Source: Leptasterias polaris (Eukaryota; Echinodermata; Asteroidea; Forcipulatida; Asteriidae). From it: a stretch of DNA of 64,000 nucleotides. The stretch is taken from assembly GCA_037783415.1 (NCBI GenBank), contig JAZGTN010000013.1, positions 310,001 to 374,000 on the forward strand. The letters are read 5' to 3'. The translations under genes were made by a program, and so were the position numbers. Below, in pieces: positions 35,683-48,900 of the stretch (its first letter is position 1; each line of letters opens with the position of its first letter). The notes below the pieces were generated by a model. That model did no database searches, was not told where the DNA came from, and worked only from the letters and a program-made list of their open reading frames with translations.

Positions 35683-35860
35683 CAATAGACCTTTCTACTG
35701 CAACGTCACAGCCCGAGGTTGGAAAACTATGGAAAGCCATAAATGCTAAGCAAAAACAGATAGCCACAGTTTGTAACAATGTTACACAAATATTCAAAAA
35801 TAGTGTTGAACTTGTTGAAACCATAGCAACCAATCATGGCAGGTCTTTTATTTAATTGGC
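35683..35860 (+). mobile_element. Partial copy of the 1738-2050 MITE
   Basis: Shares TAGACCTTTCTACTGCAACG and GAGGTTGGAAAACTATGG with the element at 1738, then diverges. The right terminal repeat was not found. Confidence 0.65.
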
Positions 35861-36059
35861 CTATATACAAAGCTATGTTTTGAAGTTAATATTGTTGGCT
35901 TAAAAGTAGAATTGGCTGATTCACACACAATATTCCTCGAAATTGTGTGGTTTTTCTTTTACTTTGTGAACTCCATTTTATGGAGTCACACAAGTTGAGG
36001 ACGGATTCTATGAGGGGTGTATGAGTCTGTTCTTGCGTATTATTGACTACACGTTGTAT

Positions 36060-36975
36060 AGCGTATCAATATACTGACGAGCGGTCAGCCCCAAACGTTT
36101 GAGATGACTTTAACTTTAAATAAGTCGGTAATTATAAATAGAAAAAATCTGAAAAAAATATTCGTGATCAAGCGGACTCTTCATTGATAGATTCTGGAAA
36201 AAAAAAAAAAAAACTTCCGTTGATGTTTAGATACTTTGACAGCGGGTTCTGTGAGGGTGTAGTTGTGGAGTCTGTGCTTGTAGTCGCTGTGCGTATTGTA
36301 TTGAGAACACATATTCTGTACCGTGTATTCATTTGGTTTGAGCATGGTTTGAGGTATGTGTGAGGTTTGAGGTATGTGTGAGGTTTGCGGTAGCACCAGT
36401 GTGTAAATCTCTTTTTGAGTAGTGTGGTTGACAACTCAACGGTTCGATCAGATGCTCTGATCGTCTTCAGAAGAAAGCTGTTTAATCTTCTTGCTGGGTA
36501 GATTTTGTTCTTTCTGATAACTTGTCTTGCTGTTCGGCTACTGCCGCTGAGTAGATTTATCGGAATTCGGGAGACTTTTCATTTCTGAAAAGAACTGACC
36601 TACTTATAATATAACTACTACCTGGGCGGAAGATATAGGAATCGGCTGGGATTACTATACTTTCGCTTAGTGGGTCGAGGGGACTCCAAGTTATTAACTT
36701 CACTGCCGCGGAATCGTCATGAGACTGCAGTTGTGTATACAAAAACCGCCGATAAGCTCCAGTGACGTTTGAGATGAGTTTAACTTTGAATGTCCGTCAA
36801 TTATGAAGCGGAAAATTTTATAAAAACACTCTTAATCAAGCTATAGTGACTCTTCATTAAGATTCTGAAGATTTGAAGAATTGACATATTGGTGTTCAGA
36901 TACTCTGAGGACGGGTTCTGTGAGGAGTGTAATAGTGGGGTCTGTTTTTGCAGTCAGTGTGACGTGAAGCTGTTA
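36060..36975 (+). repeat. Direct duplication of about 220 bp, 675 bp apart
   Basis: 36085-36310 and 36760-36970 share GACGTTTGAGATGA, TTTAACTTT, GGACTCTTCATTGATAGATTCTG-like and GGGTTCTGTGAGG pieces. Between them lie a short TGAGGTTTGAGGTATGTG triplication (36340-36390) and a GTTCGATCAGATGCTCTGATCG palindrome. No gene recognised. Confidence 0.6.
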
Positions 36976-38208
36976 CAAGCCCCAAACGTGGGAAGTGGGA
37001 GGGCTGTTGCTGCCAGTTTAGTGTGGCGCAAGCAGTGATTAATGGGTGCGTTCGATTAGCTTCCCCGGGTCGACCCAGGTCTGACCCCAGTGCGTTCGAA
37101 TAGCTCAGACGTCATCCCAGTAAACACAAAACGTTTTAAAAACGTTTTGAATTGGGTTTAATTAGGTTTGGTTTTTTGAAACGTTTTAAAAACGTTTTTA
37201 AAACGTCACAGTTTAAAGCAGATTTAAAGAAAAAAATCATTGTTCTATCAAAACGTTATAAAAACGTTAAAATAACGTTGCAAAATACTCATAAACAAAC
37301 ACACACAATTGAAACGAAATCATAACGTTTATAGAACGTTATATCACAACCTATTTTAAACCAATATATTATGGACACAATTTTCGTTTTTAGGAAACGT
37401 TTTAAAAACAGTTTTAAAACGTTTTTAAAATGTCTCAGTTTAAAAGCATGTTCTTTTTAAATAATTGTTATGTCATTATAAACTTGAACGTAAAAATAAC
37501 GTCAAAAGACAATACTATAATTAACAAACACATCACAGGACCCCACAAACCGGATGTGTATACTGTGTGTGTTTATTAGTTGAAAAATGTTATCTGTATT
37601 AACAGTTTTATAATAGCATTTAAATCACATAATTAACTGTATCATTATTGAATCTCATTGAAATGTGTATCATAAAGTTATTTACACGAACAGAGTCGCC
37701 AGCCCCATGTACAATGTACATTACATGTACATTGTACACTGTATATGCACTACCTTCCAAGATATCACAACAGCGTCTTTCATCATCCTTGGGGCCAGGT
37801 CACAGGTCATGCTAACAGTGCGCACTGACTGACTGTAGAACCTCTATGCAAGTACTGTACATGTGGGTCAGGTCAAAAGGGTCGAATTACAGGTGAATCG
37901 ACTATGTAGCAATTTGAATCAAACGGTTAGTGATCTCTACCAGTCAGTGAAGGATAATCCACTTGGCAATTGTACATGTAGGCCTACTGCTGCATGAACA
38001 GTTTCAAGTGTATTTCAAAGCTTTGAAAGTAAATCATGTACTGGACATTGTTGTATACTGGAGATACATCAGTTTTCCCTCCTCTATGAATGATATGGAA
38101 TGATCTACGGCATGAGAAAGTTATTGTTTGCTGGTCGTTTTTAACACTTGCATTCAACATGCATCCATCTACTTTACCCGTGCTGGCTGGCTGGCTGGCT
38201 GGCTGATA

Positions 38209-40396
38209 ATGGCGGACCGGAGGAGGTTGGCTTGGTCATTGGTAATGGTAAGTAGACCAAACTATATTCAGTAACAATAACATGTACTTTAACAGAATAT
38301 TGTCAATGTTCCATATTTTCTCTTGCTCACAAAATCACAATGTGACGCATCCACTCCATGGATCACAGAGGCAATACTTTAATAAATAATTACTAACATT
38401 ATGAACTCTGACCACATTGTTTAACTATTTGCACTGTTTTTAACAATATTTGGTTTAAATTTTGAAGGCAAGTTTAGTACAATTAGTATTGCTAGCACAT
38501 ATGTTTTCTTTTCTTTTTTTGTTGAGGATATCGATAGTGACGCTGATGGGGAATCAGAAGGTGATTATGGATAAGGACAAACAATATCAATATCACATGC
38601 ATACTTGTTTCCCTCCAAATTCATGGAAGTTTTAATTATCAGTGGTCTGGTAGATACATGATGGCCTAGTTCTGATAATGCAATTTGGGACGCATGTCAC
38701 ATTGACACACATGATTAGGGCATACACAGGAGACGAGAAGACTCCCCCCAAAAATAGCAAATTGCCCCTACACACCCTCTATTATCTTAAATATTTTCCA
38801 TTGCTCAGATTGTTGGTTTCATTATATGTAATGTGTTTTTTGTTTTTGTATTTATTCAGTGCCAACAACTAACACAGAAGCCGAACTGTAGTCCAAGAAA
38901 GCTATTGCAATCGCAACAGAAATCGCGACCCAGTAGGCCTATGTGGCTGATATGTACCAAATCAACTTGCCAACTGCCCCATCACCAGCGAGGAAGACGC
39001 TGACAGTAAGTTCCATTATCCATGCAATCACATACGTGCCTCAATCAGGAGACATACGTGCCTCAATCAGGAGACATACCCGATTTATATAAAGTATTAG
39101 TAACCTTTATGTTTGTATAAGCCTTTTTTGATCATGTACGATTAACGGACGGGAGTAATGAAACCAGGCCTCAACAATTAAGAAATGAAGAGGGCACTGC
39201 AATTTAAGGCAATTTGAAAGGGGCACCAATTAACTTTCTAGAAAGCAATTAGGTGCTTTTGAATGGAGTAAAAACAAGCCAGAAATTGAGGGCTAGTAGG
39301 CAATTAGGTGGGACATGGAAGTCATTTGCCTTTAGTTAATTTGAGCCTGAAGTCATTTGCCTTTAGTTAATTTGAGCCCTGAATGACGTCCAGTAAATGC
39401 AATAATTTTGTTTTATACACAACAATAATTGTCTTTTCTGTGTATTATACAACCCTTGTTTTACACTCAGTTGCTTCCACCTCATCACGCTCATTTGAAC
39501 GGCAAGATTTCTCCGCCTCCACCACGTCATCAAGTACTCAGCTAAGACGTGCCCACTCAGGAACCACGCCATCACCATCCAGGCCAGAACACTGACAGTA
39601 AGTGTCCTTCTATCCATGCAATCAGGGGACATTATTACCTGTACTTTAATCAAATAACCCAATTGTTATAAGCCTTTTTTATTCTTTATGTTTCAAGACT
39701 GGAATGATGACACCCAGTGAATGCAATAATTTCATTTTTATACACAATATAGTTGCCTTTTCAGTCTATTATTATAGCCCTCCTCTACCGGGGTCATTTT
39801 CGGGGAACATGCAACACAACGCCCTATCCCTCCGCCACCTCTCACAAGATTTCTCTTCCAATACATATGATTTCGGTACCAGTGGATAAGTTATGATAAT
39901 CTTCTTTCTATTTCATACCAAAATGAGTACCGAACATGCCTAATATGACGTTCATAATATGATCGCCCCATGCCAAAGCTAGCTGTATAAATACAACATA
40001 AAGGACAATTTATGGATTATAAATTGAACTTTGAAGAAGGAAGGCACATTCATGTTCATAATTGTAATAAATCCTTAACCATGACTGTTAAGAAATGTAA
40101 AAAGCCTGAATAGATTAAATACTTTGATTTTCTTTATTTCGGAATAACAACAACTTTTAACGATATGGTCAAGTTCTGAATATTGATACTCGCTATAGTG
40201 AGCTGCTTCACCTGAGAAGACTGAAATGGGTGAAAGGTGTCCCCCAAAAATTGATTGATAAATTAACAGTATATTTTATTTACTTTCTTTTGGCCACACC
40301 TTAACCTATGTTAATGAATGGATCATTTTACAGGAAGTTGAAGAAAACGATGGCGGAGATGTCGGTAGTGCACCAGATGTCGAAGAAGATGATTAA
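38209..40396 (+). pseudogene. Exon-like modules inside element A
   Basis: ATG at 38209 gives MADRRRLAWSLVM to a GTAAGT donor (38248). An acceptor-like TTGAG at 38526 joins in frame to DIDSDADGESEGDYG-stop (38527-38574). A second acidic end, EVEENDGGDVGSAPDVEEDD-stop, follows an acceptor at 40334. Between them, a module of intron plus exon (39381-39610) is repeated with divergence at 39704-39890, each with a splice-like acceptor. No domain is recognised. It may be the remnant of a transposon-encoded gene; it could also be chance. Confidence 0.3.
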
Positions 40397-40634
40397 AACC
40401 CGTTTAAATTAACAAGCACAATCCTTTTAGTTTCAAAAGTCGATCATTCCAATTATTCCATTCGTGTATAGTGCAACAACACTTTTGTGTTGTGCCATTT
40501 GACTGGCATGCTGGTTTTTCTAGCGGCGTGGTTTATCTCAAATAACAACGCTTTGCTATTGCCACAGTGCTCAATGTATGGGGAGTTGACATTCAACAAC
40601 TCCCCCACACCTTTAGTACAGCAGCAAAGCGTTG

Positions 40635-40995
40635 TTAAAGGGACACGTTGCCTTGGATCGGGCGAGTTGGTCTAATAAAAAGCGTTTGTAACCGTTTGTT
40701 ATAAAATGCATATGGTTAGAAAGATGTTTAAAAAGTAGAATACAATGATCCACACAAATATGCCACGAAATTGCGTGGTTTTCCTTTTACATCTTAAACT
40801 AACACGGTCGGATGGCGGACCGTGTTAGTTCGCAAAGTAAAAGGAAAACCACGCAATTTCGAGGCATATTTGTGTGGATCATTATATTCTACTTTTTAAA
40901 CGTTTTTCTAACCATATGCATTTTATAACAAACGGTTACAAACGCTTTTTATAGACCAACTCGTCCAATTAATCTAAGGCAACGTGTCCCTTTAA
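40635..40995. mobile_element. Foldback MITE with TTAAAGGGACACGTTGCCTT ends
   Basis: An almost complete 361 bp inverted repeat: arms of about 170 bp run from TTAAAGGGACACGTTGCCTT to a centre near 40815 (GACCG...CGGTC) and back to AAGGCAACGTGTCCCTTTAA. TTAA at both ends. A long hairpin in RNA is expected. Confidence 0.85.
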
Positions 40996-41284
40996 CTTAT
41001 AAGAAACCACACTGCTATGGAAACCAGCACACCGATCAAACAGCACCATGCGGATAATGTGTTTACACGATCGCACCCGCAATGTGCATTTTTTTAATGC
41101 TCGCTGTTTACATTGATTTTTGAAACTAAAAGGAACTTAATTGTCATTTAGTTTTATCACAATTGCCATAAGTATACACAATAAACTTGTCTTGTCCTTA
41201 CTGCACAAACCGCCGCCACTGGGCTATAAACGTGCACACACTCATGCATGCATGCAAGCTCCTGCTTAAAATTCATTTTTGTCA

Positions 41285-41520
41285 AGGAGTCACTTTAAAT
41301 TATAGGCGTCAGGGCTGTTTAAACTTGTGGCGGGAGTGAGTTCAAGATTGGTATTGTTTTGGATACAAGGAGTACCCCATTTGAGGTCCTGTAGCATTTC
41401 AGTTACACTACTGGTCTTACGGTAATCGCTTTTCACAAATCTGGCTGCTCTCCATTGAACTTTTTCAAGATTGTCTATTTGTATCATTTGGTGGGAAAAT
41501 AAATGAATAGCGTGCACAAA
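41285..41520 (-). mobile_element. LINE reverse-transcriptase scrap
   Basis: The minus-strand reading LEKVQWRAARFVKSDYRKTS then SVTEMLQDLKW matches the VQRRAARFV block of CR1/Jockey-type ORF2. Less than 240 bp remain. Confidence 0.7.
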
Positions 41521-42984
41521 TTCAGTCTTGTGAAGTGATTATTTACTCTGTCTTGAGTAATGTAACGATTTGTCAACATTTTAAAAGACTAAGTTCCCAA
41601 TTTAAAAAAAAGCTACATCAAAACCTTAGTTAAACATAAAAACGAGTAAACAGTGAAAGTCTTTCAAGCAAAGACCAATAAGTTATTTTCACGTCACTAA
41701 GAGGTTTTTAACAGGTTGTGAGTAACGTATAAAAAACCCTTTTTAAACGTTTATAATATGATTTTAAAACGTTTTTGAAACATCTTACAAGACTAAAAAA
41801 AATAAACATAGTTATTTTCACGTTATATTCACGTTTTTAAAACGTTACATGGAAACGTTACTAGAACGTATGAAAAACCCCATTTAAACGTGTTAAAAAT
41901 GTTTTTAAAACGTATTCGAAACATCATACAAGATTAAAGAAATTAAACATAGTTATTTTCACGTTATATTCACGTTTTTAAAACGTTACATGGAAACGTT
42001 TTTAAAACCCATAAAAAACTCCACAGAAATACGTTTTTAAAACGTAATATTGAAACGTTTTTTTGACCAAATGCAAACGTTTTTTTAACGTTTAAAAAAC
42101 GTTAATTGGCTAGCTGGGATTGCTGTGGCTCACCCGGGTGAGACCCAAGTGCCCTGCTCGTGGAGCGGGTTACTTGGGGCTGACCCTAATTCATGACGTC
42201 ACGGCGAAAAACTTTCTCAATGGCCACCATTTTGTTTGTAATTCAGCGGGACATTTTGAGGAAGTTTGACACACATTTTCGCCATGATTACAACAGCATT
42301 TTTGTGAGCAATAAGTATTTTTTATTCGAAGCCGGGTACCTTTGTATCGCACTGTGGGGTTGTACAAATTGTTTAACGTTGCAGTTTTAACTTGAGAATA
42401 ATTATTTTACGATGTTTTCGTGAATCCACGGAAAGTATCGGACATACGGCACAAAATGGAAGTACTTCCGGTCGGCTGTCCCATGCATCGGTGTGAATGC
42501 TGGGGGAAGTTGGCGTTCGATTAGCTCATGGTTATAGGGGCTCACCCGGATGAGCAGACCGGGGTCGACCCGGGGAAGCTAATCGAACGCACCCATTACT
42601 TCAGATACGTATTGGTCGGAAGGCACTAAAAACTAACGCTTCCAGCGGTTCGGTGCCTCCTCGGCCGGTCGTGTGCCTTTCGGATGCGACGGGCGAAGGA
42701 AACACGCACACGCACACGCACCCATGTACAGAGCGTTGGCCGTTGGCTGTGTGCGCAAAATAGGTCTATAAAGGGAAATTCACAACTCTGCATTTTTAGT
42801 TATCCCAATGGAATGGTAGCCCTAGCCCTCGGCCCTAGATCCAAACTGTGTGTATTGTTCACCATAATTATTAAAACAAATGTAGGAGGGGGTGTTCACA
42901 GTCAAAGAAGGAAAATACAAGTACACAAATATTCCAGAACTTATATGTCAAACGTTCAGATTCAACTAGACACCAAACTAGTAT

Positions 42985-45435
42985 TTAATAGTAGTAGATG
43001 CACATGCTGTTTTCAAATCCCTATATCCTCATATCAAGGAACAGGTCTCAGACGTTAGTGCATGAAGCAAACTAACCTCTGTGACCTGGTAATTAAAAAA
43101 ATCCCATGATTAAATACGAGTGCTGTTTTTAAATATCTTTTTCCATCCTCATATCAAGGAACAGGTCTCAGACGTTAGTACATGAAGCAAACTAACCTCT
43201 GTGACCTGGTTATTAAAAAATCCCATGATTAAATACAAGTGCTGTTCCCCATATCAAGGAACAGGTCTCAGACGTTAGTACATGAAGCAAACTAACCTCT
43301 GTGACCTGGTAATTAAAAAAATCCCATGACTAAATACAAATGCTGTTTTTAAATATGTTTTTCCATCCTCATATCAAGGAACAGGTCTCAGACGTTAGTA
43401 CCATGTGAAGCAAACTAACCTCTGTGACCTGGTTATTAAAAAAATCCCATGATTAAATACAAGTGCTGTTCCCCATATCAAGGAACAGGTCTCAGACGTT
43501 AGTACATGAAGCAAACTAACCTCTGTGACCTGGTTATTAAAAAATCCCATGATTAAATACAAGTGCTGTTCCCCATATCAAGGAACAGGTCTCAGACGTT
43601 AGTACATGAAGCAAACTAACCTCTGTGACCTGGTAATTAAAAAAATCCCATGACTAAATACAAATGCTGTTTTTAAATATGTTTTTCCATCCTCATATCA
43701 AGGAACAGGTCTCAGACGTTAGTACATGAAGCAAACTAACCTCTGTGACCTGGTTATTAAAAAAATCCCATGATTAAATACAAGTGCTGTTCCCCATATC
43801 AAGGAACAGGTCTCAGACGTTAGTACATGAAGCAAACTAACCTCTGTGACCTGGTAATTAAAAAAATCCCATGATTAAATACAAGTGCTGTTCCCCATAT
43901 CAAGGAACAGGTCTCAGACGTTAGTACATGAAGCAAACTAACCTCTGTGACCTGGTAATTAAAAAAATCCCATGACTAAATACAAATGCTGTTTTTAAAT
44001 ATGTTTTTCCATCCTCATATCAAGGAACAGGTCTCAGACGTTAGTACATGAAGCAAACTAACCTCTGTGACCTGGTTATTAAAAAAATCCCATGATTAAA
44101 TACAAGTGCTGTTCCCCATATCAAGGAACAGGTCTCAGACGTTAGTACATGAAGCAAACTAACCTCTGTGACCTGGTTATTAAAAAAATCCCATGATTAA
44201 ATACAAGTGCTGTTCCCCATATCAAGGAACAGGTCTCAGACGTTAGTACATGAAGCAAACTAACCTCTGTGACCTGGTAATTAAAAAAATCCCATGATTA
44301 AATACAAGTGCTGTTCCCCATATCAAGGAACAGGTCTCAGACGTTAGTACATGAAGCAAACTAACCTCTGTGACCTGGTAATTAAAAAAATCCCATGACT
44401 AAATACAAATGCTGTTTTTAAATATGTTTTTCCATCCTCATATCAAGGAACAGGTCTCAGACGTTAGTACATGAAGCAAACTAACCTCTGTGACCTGGTT
44501 ATTAAAAAAATCCCATGATTAAATACAAGTGCTGTTCCCCATATCAAGGAACAGGTCTCAGACGTTAGTACATGAAGCAAACTAACCTCTGTGACCTGGT
44601 TATTAAAAAATCCCATGATTAAATACAAGTGCTGTTCCCCATATCAAGGAACAGGTCTCAGACGTTAGTACATGAAGCAAACTAACCTCTGTGACCTGGT
44701 AATTAAAAAAATCCCATGATTAAATACAAGTGCTGTTCCCCATATCAAGGAACAGGTCTCAGACGTTAGTACATGAAGCAAACTAACCTCTGTGACCTGG
44801 TAATTAAAAAAATCCCATGATTAAATACAAGTGCTGTTTTTATATCTATATCCTCATATCAAGGAACAGGTCACAGGAGGTTAGTTTGCTCGTTCATGTA
44901 CTAACGTCTGAGACCTCCTTCTGATATGGGGAAAGGCACTCGTATTTAATCATGGGACTGATTTTTTAATAACCAGGTCACAGAGAGGTTAGTTTGCTTC
45001 ATGTACTAACGTCTGAGACCTGTTCCTTAATATGGGGAACAGCACTTGTATTTAATCATGGGAAGTTTTTTAATAACAGGTCACAGAGGTTAGTTTGCTT
45101 CATGTACTAACGTCTGAGACCTGTTCCTTGATATGAGGATATAGGGATTTTAAAAAACAGCACTTGTATTTAATCATGGGATTTTTTAAATTACCAGGTC
45201 ACAGAGGTTAGTTTGCTTCATGTACTAACGTCTGAGACCTGTTCCTTAATATGGGGAACAGCACTTGTATTTAATCATGGGAAGTTTTTTAATAACAGGT
45301 CACAGAGGTTAGTTTGCTTCATGTACTAACGTCTGAGACCTGTTCCTTGATATGAGGATATAGGGATTTTAAAAAACAGCACTTGTATTTAATCATGAGA
45401 TTTTTTTAATTACCAGGTCACAGAGGTTAGTTTAA
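42985..45435. repeat. Higher-order tandem array with orientation switch
   Basis: About 17 forward units (43030-44850) share GGAACAGGTCTCAGACGTTA, GAAGCAAACTAACCTCTGTG and ATCCCATGATTAAATACAAG. Two unit lengths of about 98 and 121-126 bp recur in a pattern (the longer has a TTTTTCCATCCTC insert). At about 44870 the array turns around and five inverted, more diverged units follow to 45435. Flanks AAATATTCCAGAA (near 42926) and TTCTGGAATATTT (near 45448) are also inverted. Confidence 0.92.
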
Positions 45436-45959
45436 ATACGTTGAAATATTCTGGAATATTTGTCAGTACTTGTTTAGAGGAATAAAAATTTGAAAACAGC
45501 ACTTTTTAATTGCATTTTCTACTATTAGTTTTTGTGTTTAAGCTGAAGTTAACCCAAATAAACGTTGACATGTTCTTGAATATTTGTGTACTTATATTTT
45601 TCTTCTGTGACTGTGAACACCCTCATACATTTCTGTATAATCCACTACCAACGAAAGATCTGCCAAAAATGAATAGCACATCACAACAGACAATAATTAT
45701 TGTCGTCCTCGATTGATTCACTTTCCCCTCCCTCCCCTCCGTCCATAACCGCGCCTGCCCTAGCCTTGCTCAAGGCGGTCGGTCGCAGTTTTCACTCCGA
45801 AAAGATGCCGTAAAATCCACCACTAGCCTATACACAAGCACTGTGCGTAATGTTTGTATCACATCGCACGACGCCCGTACTACTACTGTGCGCAGGTCAT
45901 CCGCACTCGTATTACTATTCGCATGCGGAGGCCGTAGGCCGACAGCCTTGTCGCGTCTG

Positions 45960-48900
45960 TATCTACCGGGTTTAATTAGGTGTTCGGGCACACAGCCCGT
46001 AACACCTCTTGTTTTTGTTCCGGTTTTTTTTCTTACTTTTTAGGTGTTCGGGCACACAGCCCGTAACACCTCTTGTTTTTGTTCCGGTTTTTTTCTTACT
46101 TTTTAGGTGTTCGGAGCGGAGCGTAGCTCCGAACACCTCTTGTTATTGTTCGGTTTTTTTTTTTTTTTTTTACTTCTTATTCTTCTTCTTCTCTCCGTCC
46201 CTTGTCCGCTAACAAAAGCACACTTCCCAAGCTTATATAAACTTGAAATTTTTACCATAGTTAGATAACCATTAGGAGACGAAACCGTTTGATATACGTC
46301 ATGATGACGTCATCAGGTGTCAAGTTACAAGGTTTTTAAAATTAAAAAATTTAATCTTTGAAAATCCATATCAAATCAAGATGAAGAGACCGTTGGTTAC
46401 TTTTTGCGGGATTATATAGAGGTAATATGGGTCTTCATTATTTTTTTTTTGAGTGACATGACTTGACCTCTACTTCCGGTCGAAACAGGAAGGAACAGGA
46501 AGTGCCTTGTAATTTAAAAGTGGCACACTTTTTGAAGTTTTTTTTAACGGTGTTATAGTCGAGCAAGAGTCTGGTTTAAAAAAATAAGACAAGTGACGTC
46601 ATAAAAGTTAAGAGCGCCCTCTAGCGGCAGGTTGAAAACAATTAAAAATACACTTTTACTAGATGTCTGTGGCGAAGTTTATGATAATCGTTTCAAAATT
46701 GGTATACATAATGACCTTCTTGTAGACAACATATGTGTGAATTTTTAGATTGATGACGTCATCATGTGTCACGTGGTATCGCATTAAAGGTTTACTTTTT
46801 GAAGCTGTGTATCTACAAAACCACAAGTTTGACTGAGCTGAAACTTGGCATGTTGATAGACAGTTATATTGACTACTTAAAGCTAGAGTGACGACTTGAT
46901 GACGTCATTAATTTGTTTTATACAAATTTTAGAAAATTTGACCAATTGGTACATATCTTCAGTACAAAGCAAGCTATAGTCAAATTTCATTTTGCATGAG
47001 ACTTGGAAGGTCCTACAAGGATATAACGTGGAGTGACGTTTTCACGACGTCATCGATTTTCATGTTATGTCACCACCAAGGTAGTGTTTTACAAGATCTA
47101 TATGTACAGAACAACTTTGGTGATCAAATGGAAACTTTGCATGTACTCAAGCTGGGATGTGTTACATCCAAAAAGTTTGGTCAAATCTTTAGAACCACCA
47201 TTCTAAAGACTCTATAGAAGTATACAATATTTAATACACAGACATGTTTATAACATTTCTTTGAAATACGAGGTCACACCGAACACCTCTTTTTTGTTTC
47301 CAACAAAAAATTATGTCTAGTTAATACTTCTTATTCTTCTTATCCCCCGCGATTGTCCGCTAACAAAAGCACACTTCCCAAGCTCGTATAAACTTGAAAT
47401 TTCTACCATAGTTAGATATCCATTAGGAGACGAAACCGTTTCATTTACGTCATGATGACGTCATCAGGTGTCAAATTACAAGGTTTTTAGAAAAAAATAA
47501 ATTAATCTTTGAAAATCTGTAACAAATCACACTTAAGAGACCGGCGGTTGTTTTATGCGGGATCATACTTAGGTCATATAGGTCTTTATTTTTTGTCGTG
47601 TGCGTGACCTCACATGACCTCTACTTCCGGTCGTAACATGAAGAAACAGGAAGTGCCTTGTAATTTAAAAGTGCCACACTTTTTGAAGTTTTTTTTAACG
47701 GTGTTATAGTCGAGCAAGAGTCTGGTTTTACAAAATAAGACAAATGACGTCATAAAACTCAAGAGCGCCCTCTAGCGGCAGGTTGAAAACAATTAAAAAT
47801 GCACTTTTCCTAGATGTCTGTGGCGAAGTTTAAGATAATCGTTTCGAAATTGGTATACATAATGACCTTCATGCAGACAACATATGTGTGAAGTTTTAGA
47901 TTGATGACGTCATCGTGTGTCACATGGTATTGCCTTAAAGGTTTACTTTTTGAAGCCGTGTATTTACAAAACCACAAGATCGACTGAGTTGAAACTTGGC
48001 ATGTTGAAAGACAGTGATATTGACTATGTAAATCTAAAGAGAAAACATGATGACGTCATTCCTTTTTTTTATACAAATATTTGAAATATTGACCAATTAT
48101 TACGGGTATTTATTGACCCGCTGTCAAACCACGGGCTACACACACACTACGCGAACTAAACCAGTTTACTGTTTTGTTATCACGTAGTGTGTGTGTATAC
48201 GTTGAGCAAATCATCCGCAAGGTTCAAAGTCCATCAAACATGCTTGTGGTCTAGTCTCTGTTCAAGGTTCGCGCAACCTGCTTTTGACAATACGCTTTGT
48301 TAGTCTCTAAAACAGCCGTCCATGCAAACCTCGTTAACAAGCAAATGCTGTGCTTTCGATCGTGTGCTTTTTAAAACTTTTGCTAAAGCTGGTGGTGCTA
48401 TATCAAATTATGGTCATGCTTTTACCACGCTCTGTGGCATTATTGGCTTGCTCTGTGACAGATCGGCTCGTTTTAGTCTACGCAAACACCAATGTGAGCA
48501 TTTTTGTTGGCCAACAAAGACACACTTTGAGTCGTGCGTAGCGCGTACACGCGTGCACTTTTCAATTGTTTTTCATCAATGATGGTGGTCAATGACGTGG
48601 TCAATTTGCTTTGATTTGCTGTAAAACGTTAATCGGTGACAGGGTACGCTGAATATAAGGCATTTCATCACTAAGGTGACAAAAGGAATTGTCGTGTGCT
48701 TATTAATACTAGCAGAAAACATGCGTATAACGTAACAACGATCTACAACCACGTTGCAAATTTACAATAAATTTGCAATGTTGTGTTTTGCACTCGTGGG
48801 GCCCAATTTAATTATATTATGTACTGGAGCATTATTTTTGTGCTCCTATAGTAAATTGCAAGATTGAGCTCAAGCCGCGATATATTACATTTAACGCTTG

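Larger units (their letters stand above)
37114..42120. repeat. AACGTT-rich long inverted ends nested in element A
   Basis: About 390 bp at the left (37114-37500) and about 420 bp at the right (41690-42120) are built of AAAACGTTTTTAAAACGTT-like iterations in inverted orientation, starting TCCCAGTAAACACAAAACG on one side and TCCCAGCTAGCCAATTAACG on the other. They look like the ends of a DNA transposon inserted into element A. Confidence 0.65.
37042..42596. mobile_element. 5.6 kb TIR element A
   Basis: Inverted ends ATGGGTGCGTTCGATTAGCT (37042) and AGCTAATCGAACGCACCCAT (ending 42596), continued by CCCCGGGTCGACC, with TA on both outer sides (37040-37041, 42597-42598). It contains a nested AACGTT-rich element, exon-like modules, a foldback MITE and a LINE scrap, and no intact transposase. 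The superfamily is uncertain. Confidence 0.8.

Noticed and set aside
42684..43058. 124-codon open frame at the left end of element B
   Set aside because: It starts in the CA-rich TIR and runs into the tandem array; no domain and no conserved coding signal.
42985..45435. CRISPR-like regular array
   Set aside because: Animal DNA; whole units repeat without variable spacers, and there are no cas genes.
45510..46212. Hydrophobic small open frames resembling membrane peptides
   Set aside because: They derive from T-rich repeats and the GGTGTTCGG triplication; the frame is repeated as low-complexity sequence.
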